DNA of 64,000 nt from Lachnospiraceae bacterium (GCA_004556655.1 SFGF01000015.1:1-64000); one strand, 5' to 3'. Counted from the first letter of the stretch, positions 33,514-43,371 are shown. Notes: generated by a model from the letters alone, not told the origin. Program-made: numbers and translations.

Positions 33514-35424
33514 TTATCTTTTCTTCTTATGAACGTTGCGAATCGTCCGTTTCTTATGCTGATTTCTCTCCTGCTGTGTCTTTCCCTGCTGACTTTTTTG
33601 CGCCTGATTTTTCCCCGTAACTTCTTTCTTCCATGGTCGAATAAGACATTTCGGTCCAAAGCCGATCAGATCTTCTCTCCCTGCTTTTTTCAGTGCTTCC
33701 TCCACCAGTTCTCTGTTATCCGGATTCCGATACTGTATCAAAGCCCTCTGCATAGCCTTTTCATGTGGATTTTTCGGCACATAGACCGGCTCCATAGTCA
33801 GCGGATTCACTCCGGTATAATACATACAGGTAGAAATCGTAGACGGTGTCGGATAAAAATCCTGTACCTGTTCCGGCATAAATCCCAGATCCCGGATATA
33901 TTCTGCCAGCTCAACAGCCTCCTTCAGTCCGCATCCCGGATGTGATGACATAAAATAAGGGACCGCATATTGTTCTTTGCCACTTTTCTTGCAACAATTC
34001 TTATATTTTCTTAAAAACTCTTCATAAACATCATGAGAAGGTTTTCCCATCATTTTCAAAACACGGTTTGACACATGTTCCGGTGCCACCCGAAGCTGAC
34101 CGCTCACATGATAGTCTGTAAGTTCCTGTAAAAACGGAGTGTTTTTATCTGCAAGCACATAATCAAAACGAATTCCTGATCGAATAAATACTTTTTTTAC
34201 TTTTGGAAGCCTGCGAAGCTTCCGCAGCAGTTCCAGATAATCAGTGTGATCCGCTACAAGATTAGCACACGGTTTGGGGAACAGACACTGTCGATTGGAA
34301 CATACTCCTTTGCTCATCTGCTTCTTACATGCCGGCTGACGAAAATCAGCCGTCGGTCCCCCCACATCATGAATATACCCTTTAAACTGCGGATCTTCTG
34401 TCATTCTCTTTGCCTCATGGATCAGAGATTCATGACTTCTGGTCTGCACAATTCTTCCTTGATGAAATGTGAGCGCACAAAAATTACACCCGCCAAAGCA
34501 GCCTCTGTTACTTGTCAGACTGAATCGGATTTCCTCAATTGCAGGAATTCCCCCGTCTTTTTCGTACATTGGATGATATGTATTCTGATAAGGCAGATCA
34601 TAGATATCATCCATCTCCTGTTGTGTCAGCGGCAGGGCAGGTGGATTTTGTACCACAAATCCCTGATTACCGTAAGCTTCTACCATTGTCCCTGCCTGAA
34701 ATGGATCCGTATTTTTATACTGTACTGCAAAACTCTTTGCATAATCCATTTTACTTTCCCTGATCTGATCATAAGATGGAAGCATGACAGGATCTTGTAT
34801 ATGCTCTGTACTTTTACAACGATAAACCGTTCCCCGGATAAAGGTAATATCTTTTACATCCAGACCGGAAGCCAGCGCATCCGCAATTTCAACGATAGAA
34901 CGCTCGCCCATTCCGTAGGATATAAGATCCGCACCGGAATCCAGAAGAACACTTCTCTTTATCTGGTCAGACCAATAGTCGTAGTGTGCCAGTCTGCGAA
35001 GGCTTGCCTCGATCCCGCCCAGAATGATAGGTGTTTTTTTATAGCTTTTCCGGATCAGATTGCCATAAACAATGACTGCCCGATCCGGTCTGAGTCCCAT
35101 CTGGCCTCCGGGAGAATAAGAATCTTTCTGTCTGTGCTTTTTTGACACGGTGTAATGATTAACCATGGAATCCATGTTTCCGGAAGAAACCAGAAATCCC
35201 AACTTAGGTTCTCCGAACTCCTGAATGCTCTTCTCATCTTTCCAATCCGGCTGAGCAATGATTCCCACCGTATATCCCCTGCTTTCCAAGACTCTGCTGA
35301 TAATAGCCGGTCCGAAAGAAGAGTGATCCACGTATGCGTCACCGATCACATACACAAAATCCACCTGATAGATTCCTCTCTCTTCACATTCTTTTCTGCT
35401 GACAGGTAAAAACGATCCATTCAT
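33514..35424 (-). CDS. YgiQ family radical SAM protein
   Basis: Radical SAM protein of 636 residues with unknown substrate. FLPVSRKECEERG at the start, the [4Fe-4S] motif RGCFGGCNFCA near residue 310 and PTPSTISTCMYYTG with the DUF3362 tail are family hallmarks. The C-terminus is a strongly basic K/Q/R tail, which may bind nucleic acid. The ATG overlaps the stop of the HAD gene as TGATG; a GTG one codon upstream is possible. Confidence 0.92.
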   Translation of the reverse strand: MNGSFLPVSRKECEERGIYQVDFVYVIGDAYVDHSSFGPAIISRVLESRGYTVGIIAQPDWKDEKSIQEFGEPKLGFLVSSGNMDSMVNHYTVSKKHRQKDSYSPGGQMGLRPDRAVIVYGNLIRKSYKKTPIILGGIEASLRRLAHYDYWSDQIKRSVLLDSGADLISYGMGERSIVEIADALASGLDVKDITFIRGTVYRCKSTEHIQDPVMLPSYDQIRESKMDYAKSFAVQYKNTDPFQAGTMVEAYGNQGFVVQNPPALPLTQQEMDDIYDLPYQNTYHPMYEKDGGIPAIEEIRFSLTSNRGCFGGCNFCALTFHQGRIVQTRSHESLIHEAKRMTEDPQFKGYIHDVGGPTADFRQPACKKQMSKGVCSNRQCLFPKPCANLVADHTDYLELLRKLRRLPKVKKVFIRSGIRFDYVLADKNTPFLQELTDYHVSGQLRVAPEHVSNRVLKMMGKPSHDVYEEFLRKYKNCCKKSGKEQYAVPYFMSSHPGCGLKEAVELAEYIRDLGFMPEQVQDFYPTPSTISTCMYYTGVNPLTMEPVYVPKNPHEKAMQRALIQYRNPDNRELVEEALKKAGREDLIGFGPKCLIRPWKKEVTGKNQAQKSQQGKTQQERNQHKKRTIRNVHKKKR

Positions 35425-36092
35425 CACTCCAGCACCTCATATCTTTCCTGTAACACATCATAATAATCCTGTATATAATAATCGGCAAGCTGCCGCTTTT
35501 CATTCATCTGATCACGGCTAAAAACATCTTCCACCGCACAAGTTCTCATTCCCGCCCTCTTTCCGGCAAGAATTCCCATGGGAATATCTTCAAATACCAG
35601 ACACTCCTCCGGCTTCACATCCAATTCTTCTGCTACCAGAAGATAAATATCCGGATTTGGCTTTCCGCGCTTTACATCACAACAGGTATGTACGGAATCC
35701 AGATACTGATCTACTCCCTGCGCCTGAAGCACAGCATGTACCAGTTCGATTCCATTGGAACTGGCAATCCCTGTCCGGATCTGATGTTCTTTCAGATAAA
35801 GCAGGAACTCTTTTGCCCCGGGTTTCAACGGAACCTGATGACAATATTTATCCCGCGCCATGTCCATCCATTCTTTCTTTATCTCTTCGAGGCTTTCCGG
35901 CAGTTCAAATCTATTTTTAAAATAGGTCGCTGTCTCTGTCAGACTCATCCCTTCAATGTCTTTTTGAAGTTCACCGGGAAGATCAAATCCCCGTTTTCCC
36001 AGATATTCAATATCAATATCTTTCCACATCCACATGGAATCCACCAGTGTACCGTCAAGATCAAACAGTACTGCCTTAATATTCTCCAGCAT
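35424..36092 (-). CDS. HAD family phosphatase (beta-phosphoglucomutase-like)
   Basis: Cytoplasmic haloacid-dehalogenase superfamily hydrolase of 222 residues. Motif I LFDLDGTLVDSMW (nucleophile and acid Asp), motif II GIASSNG, motif III Lys in KRGKPNPD and motif IV VFEDIPMGI are all intact. The alpha-helical cap (about 18-85) is subclass I. The substrate cannot be predicted reliably. It is coupled to the ygiQ-like gene downstream. Confidence 0.9.
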   Translation of the reverse strand: MLENIKAVLFDLDGTLVDSMWMWKDIDIEYLGKRGFDLPGELQKDIEGMSLTETATYFKNRFELPESLEEIKKEWMDMARDKYCHQVPLKPGAKEFLLYLKEHQIRTGIASSNGIELVHAVLQAQGVDQYLDSVHTCCDVKRGKPNPDIYLLVAEELDVKPEECLVFEDIPMGILAGKRAGMRTCAVEDVFSRDQMNEKRQLADYYIQDYYDVLQERYEVLE

Positions 36093-36127
36093 ATCACTCT
36101 TATCCTTTCTCTTTACAGCGCTGCTTC

Positions 36128-36853
36128 TTATTTCTCTTTCAATCCCAATGCTTCCTGTTCCTCTTCGGTCAATTCCCTGTAATCTCCCGGTTTTAACCCT
36201 TCCTCCAGAGCCAGAGGTCCCATGGAAATTCTTTTCAGATACACCACTTTCTTTCCTCTTGCCTCAAACATCCTCTTTACCTGATGAAATCTTCCCTCCT
36301 GTATAGTAAGAAGAATTCGGGATTCTTCCGCAGCTTCCAGAATTTCAAGCTGGGCAGGCAAAGTATCTTTCTCATCCCCGATGTCCACCCCCTGTAAAAA
36401 TGCCGCCTGATCTTCATCCGTCACCCTTCCCTGTACAAGGGCGTAATACGTCTTATTCACATGTTTTTTCGGTGAAAGGAGCCTGTGAGCAAGTGCTCCG
36501 TCATTCGTTAAAAGCAGCAGCCCCTCCGTATCCTTATCCAATCTTCCCACCGGGAACAAATCTTTCCTCAGCTCCTCAGGCAGCAGGGAAAGAACTGTCT
36601 GTTCCTTTTTATCCTCTGTTGCTGAAACATAGCCTGACGGTTTATGCAATAAAAGATACCGGTACTTTTGATACCGGATCTCTTTTCCCATTACTTCAAT
36701 TTTGTCTTTTTCTCCATCCACTTTCTGATCCGGCTTTTTCACCGGTTCTCCGTTTATTGCAATCTGCCCTTTTCGTATCATCTGTTTTACCTGGGAACGG
36801 GTTCCGACTCCTGCGTCCGCCAGATACTTATCCAACCGAAGTAATTCTCCCAT
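36128..36853 (-). CDS. RsuA family pseudouridine synthase
   Basis: 241-residue enzyme acting on rRNA (16S U516 or 23S sites in the RsuA/RluB/E/F group). S4 domain about 3-60 (RLDKYLADAGVGTRSQVK), catalytic Asp106 in VGRLDKDTEGLLLLT, and GRFHQVKRMFEARG near residue 195. Length and motifs suggest RsuA or RluB; I cannot choose. It lies between the methyltransferase and the HAD gene, 21 bp after the former. Confidence 0.92.
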   Translation of the reverse strand: MGELLRLDKYLADAGVGTRSQVKQMIRKGQIAINGEPVKKPDQKVDGEKDKIEVMGKEIRYQKYRYLLLHKPSGYVSATEDKKEQTVLSLLPEELRKDLFPVGRLDKDTEGLLLLTNDGALAHRLLSPKKHVNKTYYALVQGRVTDEDQAAFLQGVDIGDEKDTLPAQLEILEAAEESRILLTIQEGRFHQVKRMFEARGKKVVYLKRISMGPLALEEGLKPGDYRELTEEEQEALGLKEK

Positions 36854-36874
36854 ATATTCTCCTCATTATTTTCA

Positions 36875-38227
36875 TTACTGCCATCTCCAACCTGCATAGT
36901 ACTTGTTTTTCAGTGTGCTCCCGGTAAGTTTGGCCCATCCCAGCGTATAGTCATCTACACACACAAGCTGCCATCCCGCTTTCTTTTGTATCTTCGAAAG
37001 CAGGTCTGATACCTCCAGTGTTTCTCCTTTCAGATAACGGATCACTCTTTCATCCTCTCTTTCAAAAGAAATCGTTGAAATATATCCCTCTTTATCCAGA
37101 GCCATCGCAAAAGCCTGAGACGGTTCAAATCTCTTCTTTTTACAGGTTCCCACAAAAAGACCTGTCCTGAGATAGCGAAGATCCGATGGCATAGAATCCA
37201 ACACTCCGAGAGCATACAGCCTGTCATCTTTCATACAAAATACTGTATTCTCATTAAAAATACCTGTACAGTCTTTTAAAAATTCCTGCGCTTCATCGGG
37301 AAGCCTTCTTCCTTTTTGACGGATTCTTTTCGTTTTTTCACCGGTATCTTCTTTTTCAAGTAGTGCCAGAAAGTGTCCTTCTCCTTCCATACGCTGAGGG
37401 AAAATACGAACACATTCCGTAAGCCCCTGTCTTCCCTGCGCAAATCCATGATAAGGCTTACATGGGATCAGATGCATCTGTGGTCTATTCTCCAGCAGCC
37501 AGCGAATCGTTCCCTCATTTTCCAGTTCACTGAACGTACAGGTAGAGTACAGTAGCTTTCCTCCAGGCCTGAGCATATCCGCTGCCTGCAGAATCAATTC
37601 TTTCTGTATGTTACTATAGTATTCCGGTCCCTGCTCTTCCCAGTAAGAAATCATTTTAGGGTCTTTTCGGAACATTCCTTCACCGGAACAGGGAGCATCT
37701 ACCAGAACTTTATCAAAAAAACCGGCAAACTTTTCCTTTAAACGTGACGGATTTTCACTGGTCACATAGATATTGGGAATCCCCATCAATTCCAGATTTT
37801 TAAGGAGCGCTTTCGCTCTGCTGTTACTCAGATCATTTGCCAAAAGAAGCCCTTTCCCTTTCAGACGACTCCCAAGTTCCGTAGCTTTTCCTCCCGGAGC
37901 CGCACAAAGGTCCAGAACATAATCTCCCGGCTGCACATCCAGCCGGTTTGCAGGAGTCATGGCACTTGGCTCCTGCAGATAATACAGACCGGCATAATAA
38001 TAGGGATCCTTCGAAACATTTTCCCCCTGATACGTAAAACCATTTTCAATCCATTCTACCGGACTTAAAGAAAACGGCACCTTCTCCTTAAAATCCTCCG
38101 GTGATATCTTTCCTGTATTAACACGCAATCCACTGTGGGGAGTATGATCATAACTTTTCATAAACGCTTCAAACTCATCCCCCAGAAGCGATTTCATCTC
38201 ATTTTCAAACAAACTTGGTAAATTCAT
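36875..38227 (-). CDS. rRNA cytosine-C5 methyltransferase (RsmF/RsmB type)
   Basis: SAM-dependent m5C methyltransferase of the NOL1/NOP2/Sun family, 450 residues. SAM-binding motif LDLCAAPGGKATELG near 105. Catalytic cysteines Cys180 (DAPCSGEG) and Cys230 (YSTCTFSELENEG). A C-terminal PUA-like/RsmF-type extension (about 310-450) resembles the YebU/RsmF layout. The probable substrate is 16S rRNA. Next to an RsuA-type synthase, so the neighbourhood is rRNA modification. Confidence 0.92.
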   Translation of the reverse strand: MNLPSLFENEMKSLLGDEFEAFMKSYDHTPHSGLRVNTGKISPEDFKEKVPFSLSPVEWIENGFTYQGENVSKDPYYYAGLYYLQEPSAMTPANRLDVQPGDYVLDLCAAPGGKATELGSRLKGKGLLLANDLSNSRAKALLKNLELMGIPNIYVTSENPSRLKEKFAGFFDKVLVDAPCSGEGMFRKDPKMISYWEEQGPEYYSNIQKELILQAADMLRPGGKLLYSTCTFSELENEGTIRWLLENRPQMHLIPCKPYHGFAQGRQGLTECVRIFPQRMEGEGHFLALLEKEDTGEKTKRIRQKGRRLPDEAQEFLKDCTGIFNENTVFCMKDDRLYALGVLDSMPSDLRYLRTGLFVGTCKKKRFEPSQAFAMALDKEGYISTISFEREDERVIRYLKGETLEVSDLLSKIQKKAGWQLVCVDDYTLGWAKLTGSTLKNKYYAGWRWQ

Positions 38228-38253
38228 GTACTATTTCCTTTGTATGTTAATTT

Positions 38254-39072
38254 CTACAGGCTGAAATCATTGGTAATGGCCTGCGCTCTGTAACCTTCTG
38301 CGATAATATCCAGCTGCTGATGAAATTTTTTCAACTGCTGCAGATCATTAGACTCATATATCCTATAAAACTCATTCTGTATTTTTTCAACTTCTCTTTT
38401 ATTTGATTTTAAATACAGATTTTCAATATTTGTCAGGATATCCATCACAAGTGTACGCTGGATCAACGAAGAATTCTGCGCATTCATAATCTCATTTCTC
38501 ACAGAGGACATCTCATTATCCAGAGCAATGATGGCATCCGCAGCTTTGGACAACCGTTCCTTCACATGAGGCGGAATATTCGTCTTATACTTATATTGAA
38601 GAGAATGTTCAATCGTTGCCCAAAAATTCATAGCCATAGTACGAATCTGTATCTCAGCCTGTAACTTTTTCGGACCATTTAATGTCTCAACCTGATAATA
38701 AATCACAAGATGATAACTTCGATAACCACTTTCTTTCATATGTGTAATATAATCTTTCTCGCATTTAATTTCCATGTCACTTCTGTGTGCGATTAGATCT
38801 GCTACTCTTTCGATATCTTCCACAAACTGGCAGATAATACGGATACCCGCTATGTCTTCTACCTGTTCCTCGATTTCTTCATAAGAGATACCCTTCTTTT
38901 TCATCTTTTCCAGAATACTGGTGACACTCTTTACACGTCCGGTCACCTGTTCAATAGGAGAATAAAGCCCCCGATCTTTATGCTCCTTCATCAGATGGTT
39001 AAACTTTTCCACCAGTTCATTTACCGCCAATTCATATGGACTTAAAATTTCACGCCATAATTGTATTTCCAT
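38254..39072 (-). CDS. Small alarmone synthetase, (p)ppGpp synthetase domain only
   Basis: GTP pyrophosphokinase-family protein of 272 residues, without the HD hydrolase, TGS or ACT domains of Rel. The synthetase core includes DIAGIRIICQF (metal-binding Asp73), the G-loop-like GYRSYHLVIYY and AEIQIRTMAMNFWATIEH (Glu140). It is longer than typical RelQ/RelP by a C-terminal helical region (about 200-272), which may aid oligomerisation. It likely makes pppGpp/ppGpp under stress and is transcribed alone. Hydrolysis must be done elsewhere. Confidence 0.9.
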   Translation of the reverse strand: MEIQLWREILSPYELAVNELVEKFNHLMKEHKDRGLYSPIEQVTGRVKSVTSILEKMKKKGISYEEIEEQVEDIAGIRIICQFVEDIERVADLIAHRSDMEIKCEKDYITHMKESGYRSYHLVIYYQVETLNGPKKLQAEIQIRTMAMNFWATIEHSLQYKYKTNIPPHVKERLSKAADAIIALDNEMSSVRNEIMNAQNSSLIQRTLVMDILTNIENLYLKSNKREVEKIQNEFYRIYESNDLQQLKKFHQQLDIIAEGYRAQAITNDFSL

Positions 39073-39139
39073 GCTTACCTCTCCTTATTCAGTCATCAAA
39101 ATCTAGTCTCATTTGTATATAAACTTATTATATGAATTT

Positions 39140-39159
39140 GGGGCAAATGCTTTTGCCCC
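39140..39159. promoter_or_regulatory. Perfect hairpin upstream of the alarmone synthetase
   Basis: GGGGCAAA (39140-39147) pairs with TTTGCCCC (39152-39159) over a four-base loop. It may end transcription of the M23 gene or structure the synthetase leader. There is no T-tract on either side. Confidence 0.45.
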
Positions 39160-39226
39160 ATAATGCTTACGGATTTCTTTGCATTTCACGCTCTCGAAAT
39201 CTTAACATCATTATATCATATTTTAC

Positions 39227-40135
39227 TCAATAGTGGTACTCTTGTATATTCTTCTTTAGCATCAGCAGGATGGGGTATGGATTAATACTCATTTCATTCT
39301 GATGACTGGTATGGATATAGATACCAAAATGCAGATGTACCGGGAATTTTCCCTTCGTCCCTTCCGGTCCGTAGCCGGTATTTCCCATAAATCCCAGGAG
39401 TTCCCCTGCTTTTACCTGATCTCCCTCCTGAAATTCTTTACTGTATCCGGACAGATGTGCATAATAGAAATATCCGCCGTGTGGACTTCGTATACCAATC
39501 CGATAGCCGCCCAGCGTCAGCCACCCCACATTCTCTACAACACCATCCGTCACACTCACAACCGGATAATATCCTTCAACATTTTCCTTTCCAAAAATGT
39601 CGATGCCTTCATGGCTTCTTTTTCCTCCATAGTCACGGGCTTCACCATAACCATTTTCAAAAAAGCTCTGTTCTTTCTGCCCCTGATCACAGTTCGCCGG
39701 AACCGGATAAAAATCCAGGTCTGAAAATATTTTTTCATAGGCAGAAGCCAGTCTCCCAAAAGAATCTGTTTTCTTTTCCAGCAAAAGATTTCTCACATGA
39801 ATGACCTGTTTTCCGTCAAGAGCATCAACTTCCGAAAAATCAAACCGCTTTATCACCATTACTGCAGCAAGACATTCATGAAAGGGAATCGAAATTTCAT
39901 CCGCACATTGTAATACTCGTTTCACATTTTCCTGTGAAATCTTCATATTCCGAAACTCATCCGACTCCTCACTGTACTCAGAAAGTCCTACAATCTCAGA
40001 ATAAGTGATCAGGGCAGAACAAATCTTTGTCACAAAAAAAGGCAGAAGAAAAAGCAGCAGCAGATAAAGACAGCACCAATATATCCGTCGTTTCCTTGTC
40101 ATCTGTCTGAAATGATACACAGCATCATCCCCCAT
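39227..40135 (-). CDS. Membrane-anchored M23 peptidase
   Basis: Peptidoglycan endopeptidase-like protein of 302 residues. An N-terminal membrane helix (about 19-40), a helical ectodomain (about 50-150) and a LytM/M23 domain (about 165-295) with HEGIDIFG and HLHFGIYIH, so zinc ligands are intact. The layout resembles division or sporulation M23 proteins (SpoIIQ-like or EnvC-like), but I cannot decide. The start is uncertain: the ATG at 40135 has a poor site, and a GTG at 40120 preceded by GGGGGA is an alternative. Confidence 0.85.
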   Translation of the reverse strand: MGDDAVYHFRQMTRKRRIYWCCLYLLLLFLLPFFVTKICSALITYSEIVGLSEYSEESDEFRNMKISQENVKRVLQCADEISIPFHECLAAVMVIKRFDFSEVDALDGKQVIHVRNLLLEKKTDSFGRLASAYEKIFSDLDFYPVPANCDQGQKEQSFFENGYGEARDYGGKRSHEGIDIFGKENVEGYYPVVSVTDGVVENVGWLTLGGYRIGIRSPHGGYFYYAHLSGYSKEFQEGDQVKAGELLGFMGNTGYGPEGTKGKFPVHLHFGIYIHTSHQNEMSINPYPILLMLKKNIQEYHY

Positions 40136-40200
40136 CCTATAAAATATATGAGGGAAAATCCATAACTATACCTACTTTTTGAATCGTGGGAGACATACAA

Positions 40201-40240
40201 GAAATCGGGCAATTCTTCTGATACAGATTTGCCCGATTTC
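40201..40240. terminator. Terminator after pepD
   Basis: A 12-bp perfect stem (GAAATCGGGCAA, 40201-40212, with 40229-40240) lies 27 bp past the pepD stop on the minus strand, followed by TTGTATG. Confidence 0.6.
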
Positions 40241-40266
40241 TCTCATAATGCAAAATATGCGATTTC

Positions 40267-41715
40267 TCAGTGTATGTTTTCCAGTACTTTCACAAGATAA
40301 TCCCACATTCTTGCTGTGGAAGATATGGAAAGTTTTTCTTCGGTGGTATGAATATCTTTCATAGTCGGACCATAAGATACACAGTCAAGCCCCGGTATCT
40401 TATCATAGAAAAGACCACATTCAAGACCGGCATGAATGGCTTTTACGCATGGCTCTTCTCCAAAAAGTTCTTTGTAACTGTCTACCATGATTTCTCTCAG
40501 TTTAGAATCTTTCTTATATTCCCATGCCGGATAATCACCTTCTACCGTATATTCTCCGCCCAGAAATTCTGTAAGATATTGAATCTTTTCGGATACATAT
40601 AATTTTGCACTTCCCACGGAACTTCTGACACCGCAGGAGGCTGCCATTTCTTTCTCATTCAGTTTCAGAATACCGATGTTGTTGGATGTCTCAACCAAAC
40701 CTTCGATCTCACCACTCATTTTTTCGATTCCATAAGGTACATTCATAAGGAAAAAGACAACCTTTTCTTTACTGATCATAGTCAGTGCCGGAATCGTATT
40801 CTTTCCCTGGGATACAGAAGTTACTTTGATTCCTGTATCTGTACCGCTATACTCTTTTCTGAGATCTGCCTGATATGTTTTTATATAGTCTTCCAGAACA
40901 CTTTTATCTTCCGGATCTATTACAAGAAGAGTACGGCTTTTTCTCGTGATTGCATTGTCCTTTGTCCCGCCTTCCAGTTCAGCAATGGTAAAAGCTGCTT
41001 TCTGTCCAAGTTCATACAGAAAACGTCCCATCAATTTATTCGCATTTGCACGATTTTTATCAATCTCTGCTCCGGAATGTCCACCTGTCAGGCCATCGAT
41101 CACAACCTCAACAACTTCACCTTCTGTATCCTGATATTCTACTGGAATACGACTGATTCCGGATAAACCACCTGCACAGCTGATCCACAGATATCCTTCT
41201 TCTTCAGAATCCATATTGATCAGATAACTGCCTTTCAGTACCGATGTATCCAGAGCTTTTGCACCCAGAAGACCGATTTCTTCATCTGTGGTTATAACAC
41301 ATTCCAGTGAAGGGTGCTTGAGTGAATCGTCATCAAGTACTGCCATCATATAAGCAACTGCGATTCCGTCATCCCCGCCGAGAGTGGTGCCATCTGCTGT
41401 AAGATAATCACCTTCTACCATCAGTTTCAATCCATCTTTTTCAAAATCATGGTCTGATTCCGGCGTTTTTTCAGCTACCATATCACAATGTCCCTGAAGA
41501 ATCGTGACCGGTGCCTCTTCATATCCCTCTGACGCATCTTTATAGATTACAACATTATTTGATTCATCCTGATAATACTTAAGGTTACGCTCTTTTGCAA
41601 AGTTTACAAGATAGTCACTGATCTGTCTGGTATTGCCGGAACCATGGGGAATGCTGCACAGTTCCTCAAAATAATTAAAAACTTTTTCAGGTTTTACTCC
41701 TGTTAATACTGCCAT
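40267..41715 (-). CDS. pepD: Aminoacyl-histidine dipeptidase (beta-Ala-His dipeptidase) PepD
   Basis: Cytosolic M20C zinc peptidase of 482 residues cleaving Xaa-His and other dipeptides. Metal ligands lie in GHCDMV, LGGDDGIAVAYM and TTDEEIGLLGA. A lid domain (about 190-390, GLTGGHSGAEI) separates the two halves, and HAGLECG near 435 supplies the last ligand. The ATG has GGAGGTAGACAAAT. Transcribed alone, divergent from ylbJ. Confidence 0.95.
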   Translation of the reverse strand: MAVLTGVKPEKVFNYFEELCSIPHGSGNTRQISDYLVNFAKERNLKYYQDESNNVVIYKDASEGYEEAPVTILQGHCDMVAEKTPESDHDFEKDGLKLMVEGDYLTADGTTLGGDDGIAVAYMMAVLDDDSLKHPSLECVITTDEEIGLLGAKALDTSVLKGSYLINMDSEEEGYLWISCAGGLSGISRIPVEYQDTEGEVVEVVIDGLTGGHSGAEIDKNRANANKLMGRFLYELGQKAAFTIAELEGGTKDNAITRKSRTLLVIDPEDKSVLEDYIKTYQADLRKEYSGTDTGIKVTSVSQGKNTIPALTMISKEKVVFFLMNVPYGIEKMSGEIEGLVETSNNIGILKLNEKEMAASCGVRSSVGSAKLYVSEKIQYLTEFLGGEYTVEGDYPAWEYKKDSKLREIMVDSYKELFGEEPCVKAIHAGLECGLFYDKIPGLDCVSYGPTMKDIHTTEEKLSISSTARMWDYLVKVLENIH

Positions 41716-41773
41716 ATTTGTCTACCTCCAATCATGTTTCTTATTTTGACATAACTAGAATAAAAAATCAAGG

Positions 41774-41781
41774 CATATAAT
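41774..41781 (+). promoter_or_regulatory. Possible sigma-E-type -10 before ylbJ
   Basis: CATATAAT, 35 bp before the ylbJ ATG, resembles the sporulation sigma-E -10 (CATACAAT-like). The -35 is not convincing. A TTGACA at 41746-41751 is too far from it for sigma-A. Confidence 0.25.
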
Positions 41782-41815
41782 AAGTATCATCGAAAGCGAT
41801 CCGGAGGAATTTTCC

Positions 41816-42754
41816 ATGAAACGCCTGATTTTTTTTGCTGCTGTTTTGTCAACCCTTATTTTTCTTCTCGGTTTTCCCAAACAGGCTTTTATGGCTTCTG
41901 CAGAAGGACTAGAACTGTGGTTTTATACTGTACTTCCTTCCCTGCTTCCATTTTTGATTCTTTCCGATTTTTTGATACATACCGGAAAAATACCGGAACT
42001 TCTCCGATTCTTTGCACCATTTTTCCAAAAATGTTTTGGTCTTTCTGTATATGGTTCTTATGCATTCATACTTGGATTATTTTGTGGATATCCAATGGGT
42101 GCAAAGCTTACCGGAGATCTGCTTCGGGAAAAGAAAATAGATATTACAGAAGCCCGATACCTGTTAACATTTTCAAACAATGCCAGCCCAATATTTATAT
42201 CTTCCTATATTTTGCTAAACAGTCTGAAAATACAAAATACCAGTATGATTACTTTTGTCATACTATATTCGTCCACTGCAATTACCTCTTTTATTTTTCG
42301 TATCTGGTACAGAAGATTTTCTGTCCATACAACATACATGAAAACTCCGGAAGTTACATTAAAATCATCTCTGGGAAGATTAATCGATGTGTCTATTATG
42401 AACAGTTTCGAGACTATTACTCGTCTGGGCGGTTATATTATACTTTTTTCCATAGGAGCTGCCATGGTTATACAGATTACAGGAGAACATTCCTTTCTTG
42501 CTATGATTCTTCCAGCTTTCGTGGAAATCACTACCGGAATTCATCAGATTGCCGATTCCTCTCTTACATTCCCTTTAAAATATATGCTGATACTTACGTT
42601 TACATCTTTCGGTGGAATATCGACCATAGCACAGACAAAGGGAATGCTTTCCGGCACTCCCTTATCAATATCTGTCTATATCATTGGAAAGACAGTCAAT
42701 GCTGTCTGTACTTTTTTTCTGGTTTTATTATTCTTCATCCTCAAAATCATCTAA
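41816..42754 (+). CDS. ylbJ: Sporulation integral membrane protein YlbJ-like
   Basis: Nucleoside-transporter-gate (GATE/YjiH-like) membrane protein of 312 residues with about eight helices. GYPMGAKLTGDL and NASPIFISSYIL are the gate-fold motifs also found in spore maturation proteins. The context supports YlbJ: rsmD, coaD and ylbJ form one neighbourhood in Bacillus too. It is shorter than the roughly 400-residue Bacillus protein. The ATG has GGAGGAATTTTCC. Its last 27 bp overlap, tail to tail, the convergent coiled-coil gene. A transported molecule is unknown. Confidence 0.8.
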   Translation: MKRLIFFAAVLSTLIFLLGFPKQAFMASAEGLELWFYTVLPSLLPFLILSDFLIHTGKIPELLRFFAPFFQKCFGLSVYGSYAFILGLFCGYPMGAKLTGDLLREKKIDITEARYLLTFSNNASPIFISSYILLNSLKIQNTSMITFVILYSSTAITSFIFRIWYRRFSVHTTYMKTPEVTLKSSLGRLIDVSIMNSFETITRLGGYIILFSIGAAMVIQITGEHSFLAMILPAFVEITTGIHQIADSSLTFPLKYMLILTFTSFGGISTIAQTKGMLSGTPLSISVYIIGKTVNAVCTFFLVLLFFILKII

Positions 42755-43342
42755 AGAAGAATCTACACTGAAGCTCTCTGTCTCTGCAGTCTGTGGTGCT
42801 GAATTCTGTGGATTAAGCTCACTTCTGTTCTTAGCCACAATATCATAACAGCTCTGTATAGAAGTGATATAATTTCTGTAATGTTCACCGGATTCATTGA
42901 TGGCACTTGACAGGATCTGTTCCATGTTTGCAAGCATATCATCCGTATATGCAATAGCTCCCATACGAATATTGTTTGCATCGATGGTTGCCTCATCAAG
43001 AATCTGCTGCGCCTGTTTGTTGGCATTGGAAATCGTTTCATTTGCCTGTGCATAAGCCTGCTGCATAACTTCATGCTGGCTTACCATCTCTTTTGTCTTC
43101 GCCTGTGCTTCAGCGATCAGACTGTCTGCTTTTGCCTGTGCGTCTGCAAGGATCGCATCTTTATTGCTGATAATCTTCTGATATCTTTTGATCTCATCCG
43201 GTGTTTTCAGACGGAGTTCTCTCAGGAGTTCTTCCAGTTCTTCTTTATTTACAACGATCTTAGTCGTAGATAATGGCTGATACTTACAACTTTCTACAAA
43301 CTCTTCAATTTCTTCAATAATCTGCTCAATTCTGCTGCTCAT
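42728..43342 (-). CDS. Coiled-coil protein with DivIVA/ATPase-stalk-like helices
   Basis: 204-residue, mostly helical, cytoplasmic protein. A conserved N-terminal segment (RIEQIIEEIEEFVESCKYQP) is followed by a long coiled coil (about 60-150) rich in Ala/Gln/Lys, then an acidic, disordered tail ending DDFEDEE. Automated pipelines often call such proteins ATPase or V-ATPase subunit H-like, a weak label. The neighbourhood of coaD suggests a conserved Lachnospiraceae gene, perhaps cytoskeletal. The start at 43342 has AAGGAGAGTGTAATC; a longer frame to 43381 overlaps coaD. Confidence 0.75.
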   Translation of the reverse strand: MSSRIEQIIEEIEEFVESCKYQPLSTTKIVVNKEELEELLRELRLKTPDEIKRYQKIISNKDAILADAQAKADSLIAEAQAKTKEMVSQHEVMQQAYAQANETISNANKQAQQILDEATIDANNIRMGAIAYTDDMLANMEQILSSAINESGEHYRNYITSIQSCYDIVAKNRSELNPQNSAPQTAETESFSVDSSLDDFEDEE

Positions 43343-43371
43343 GATTACACTCTCCTTATCATTCTCTCGCA

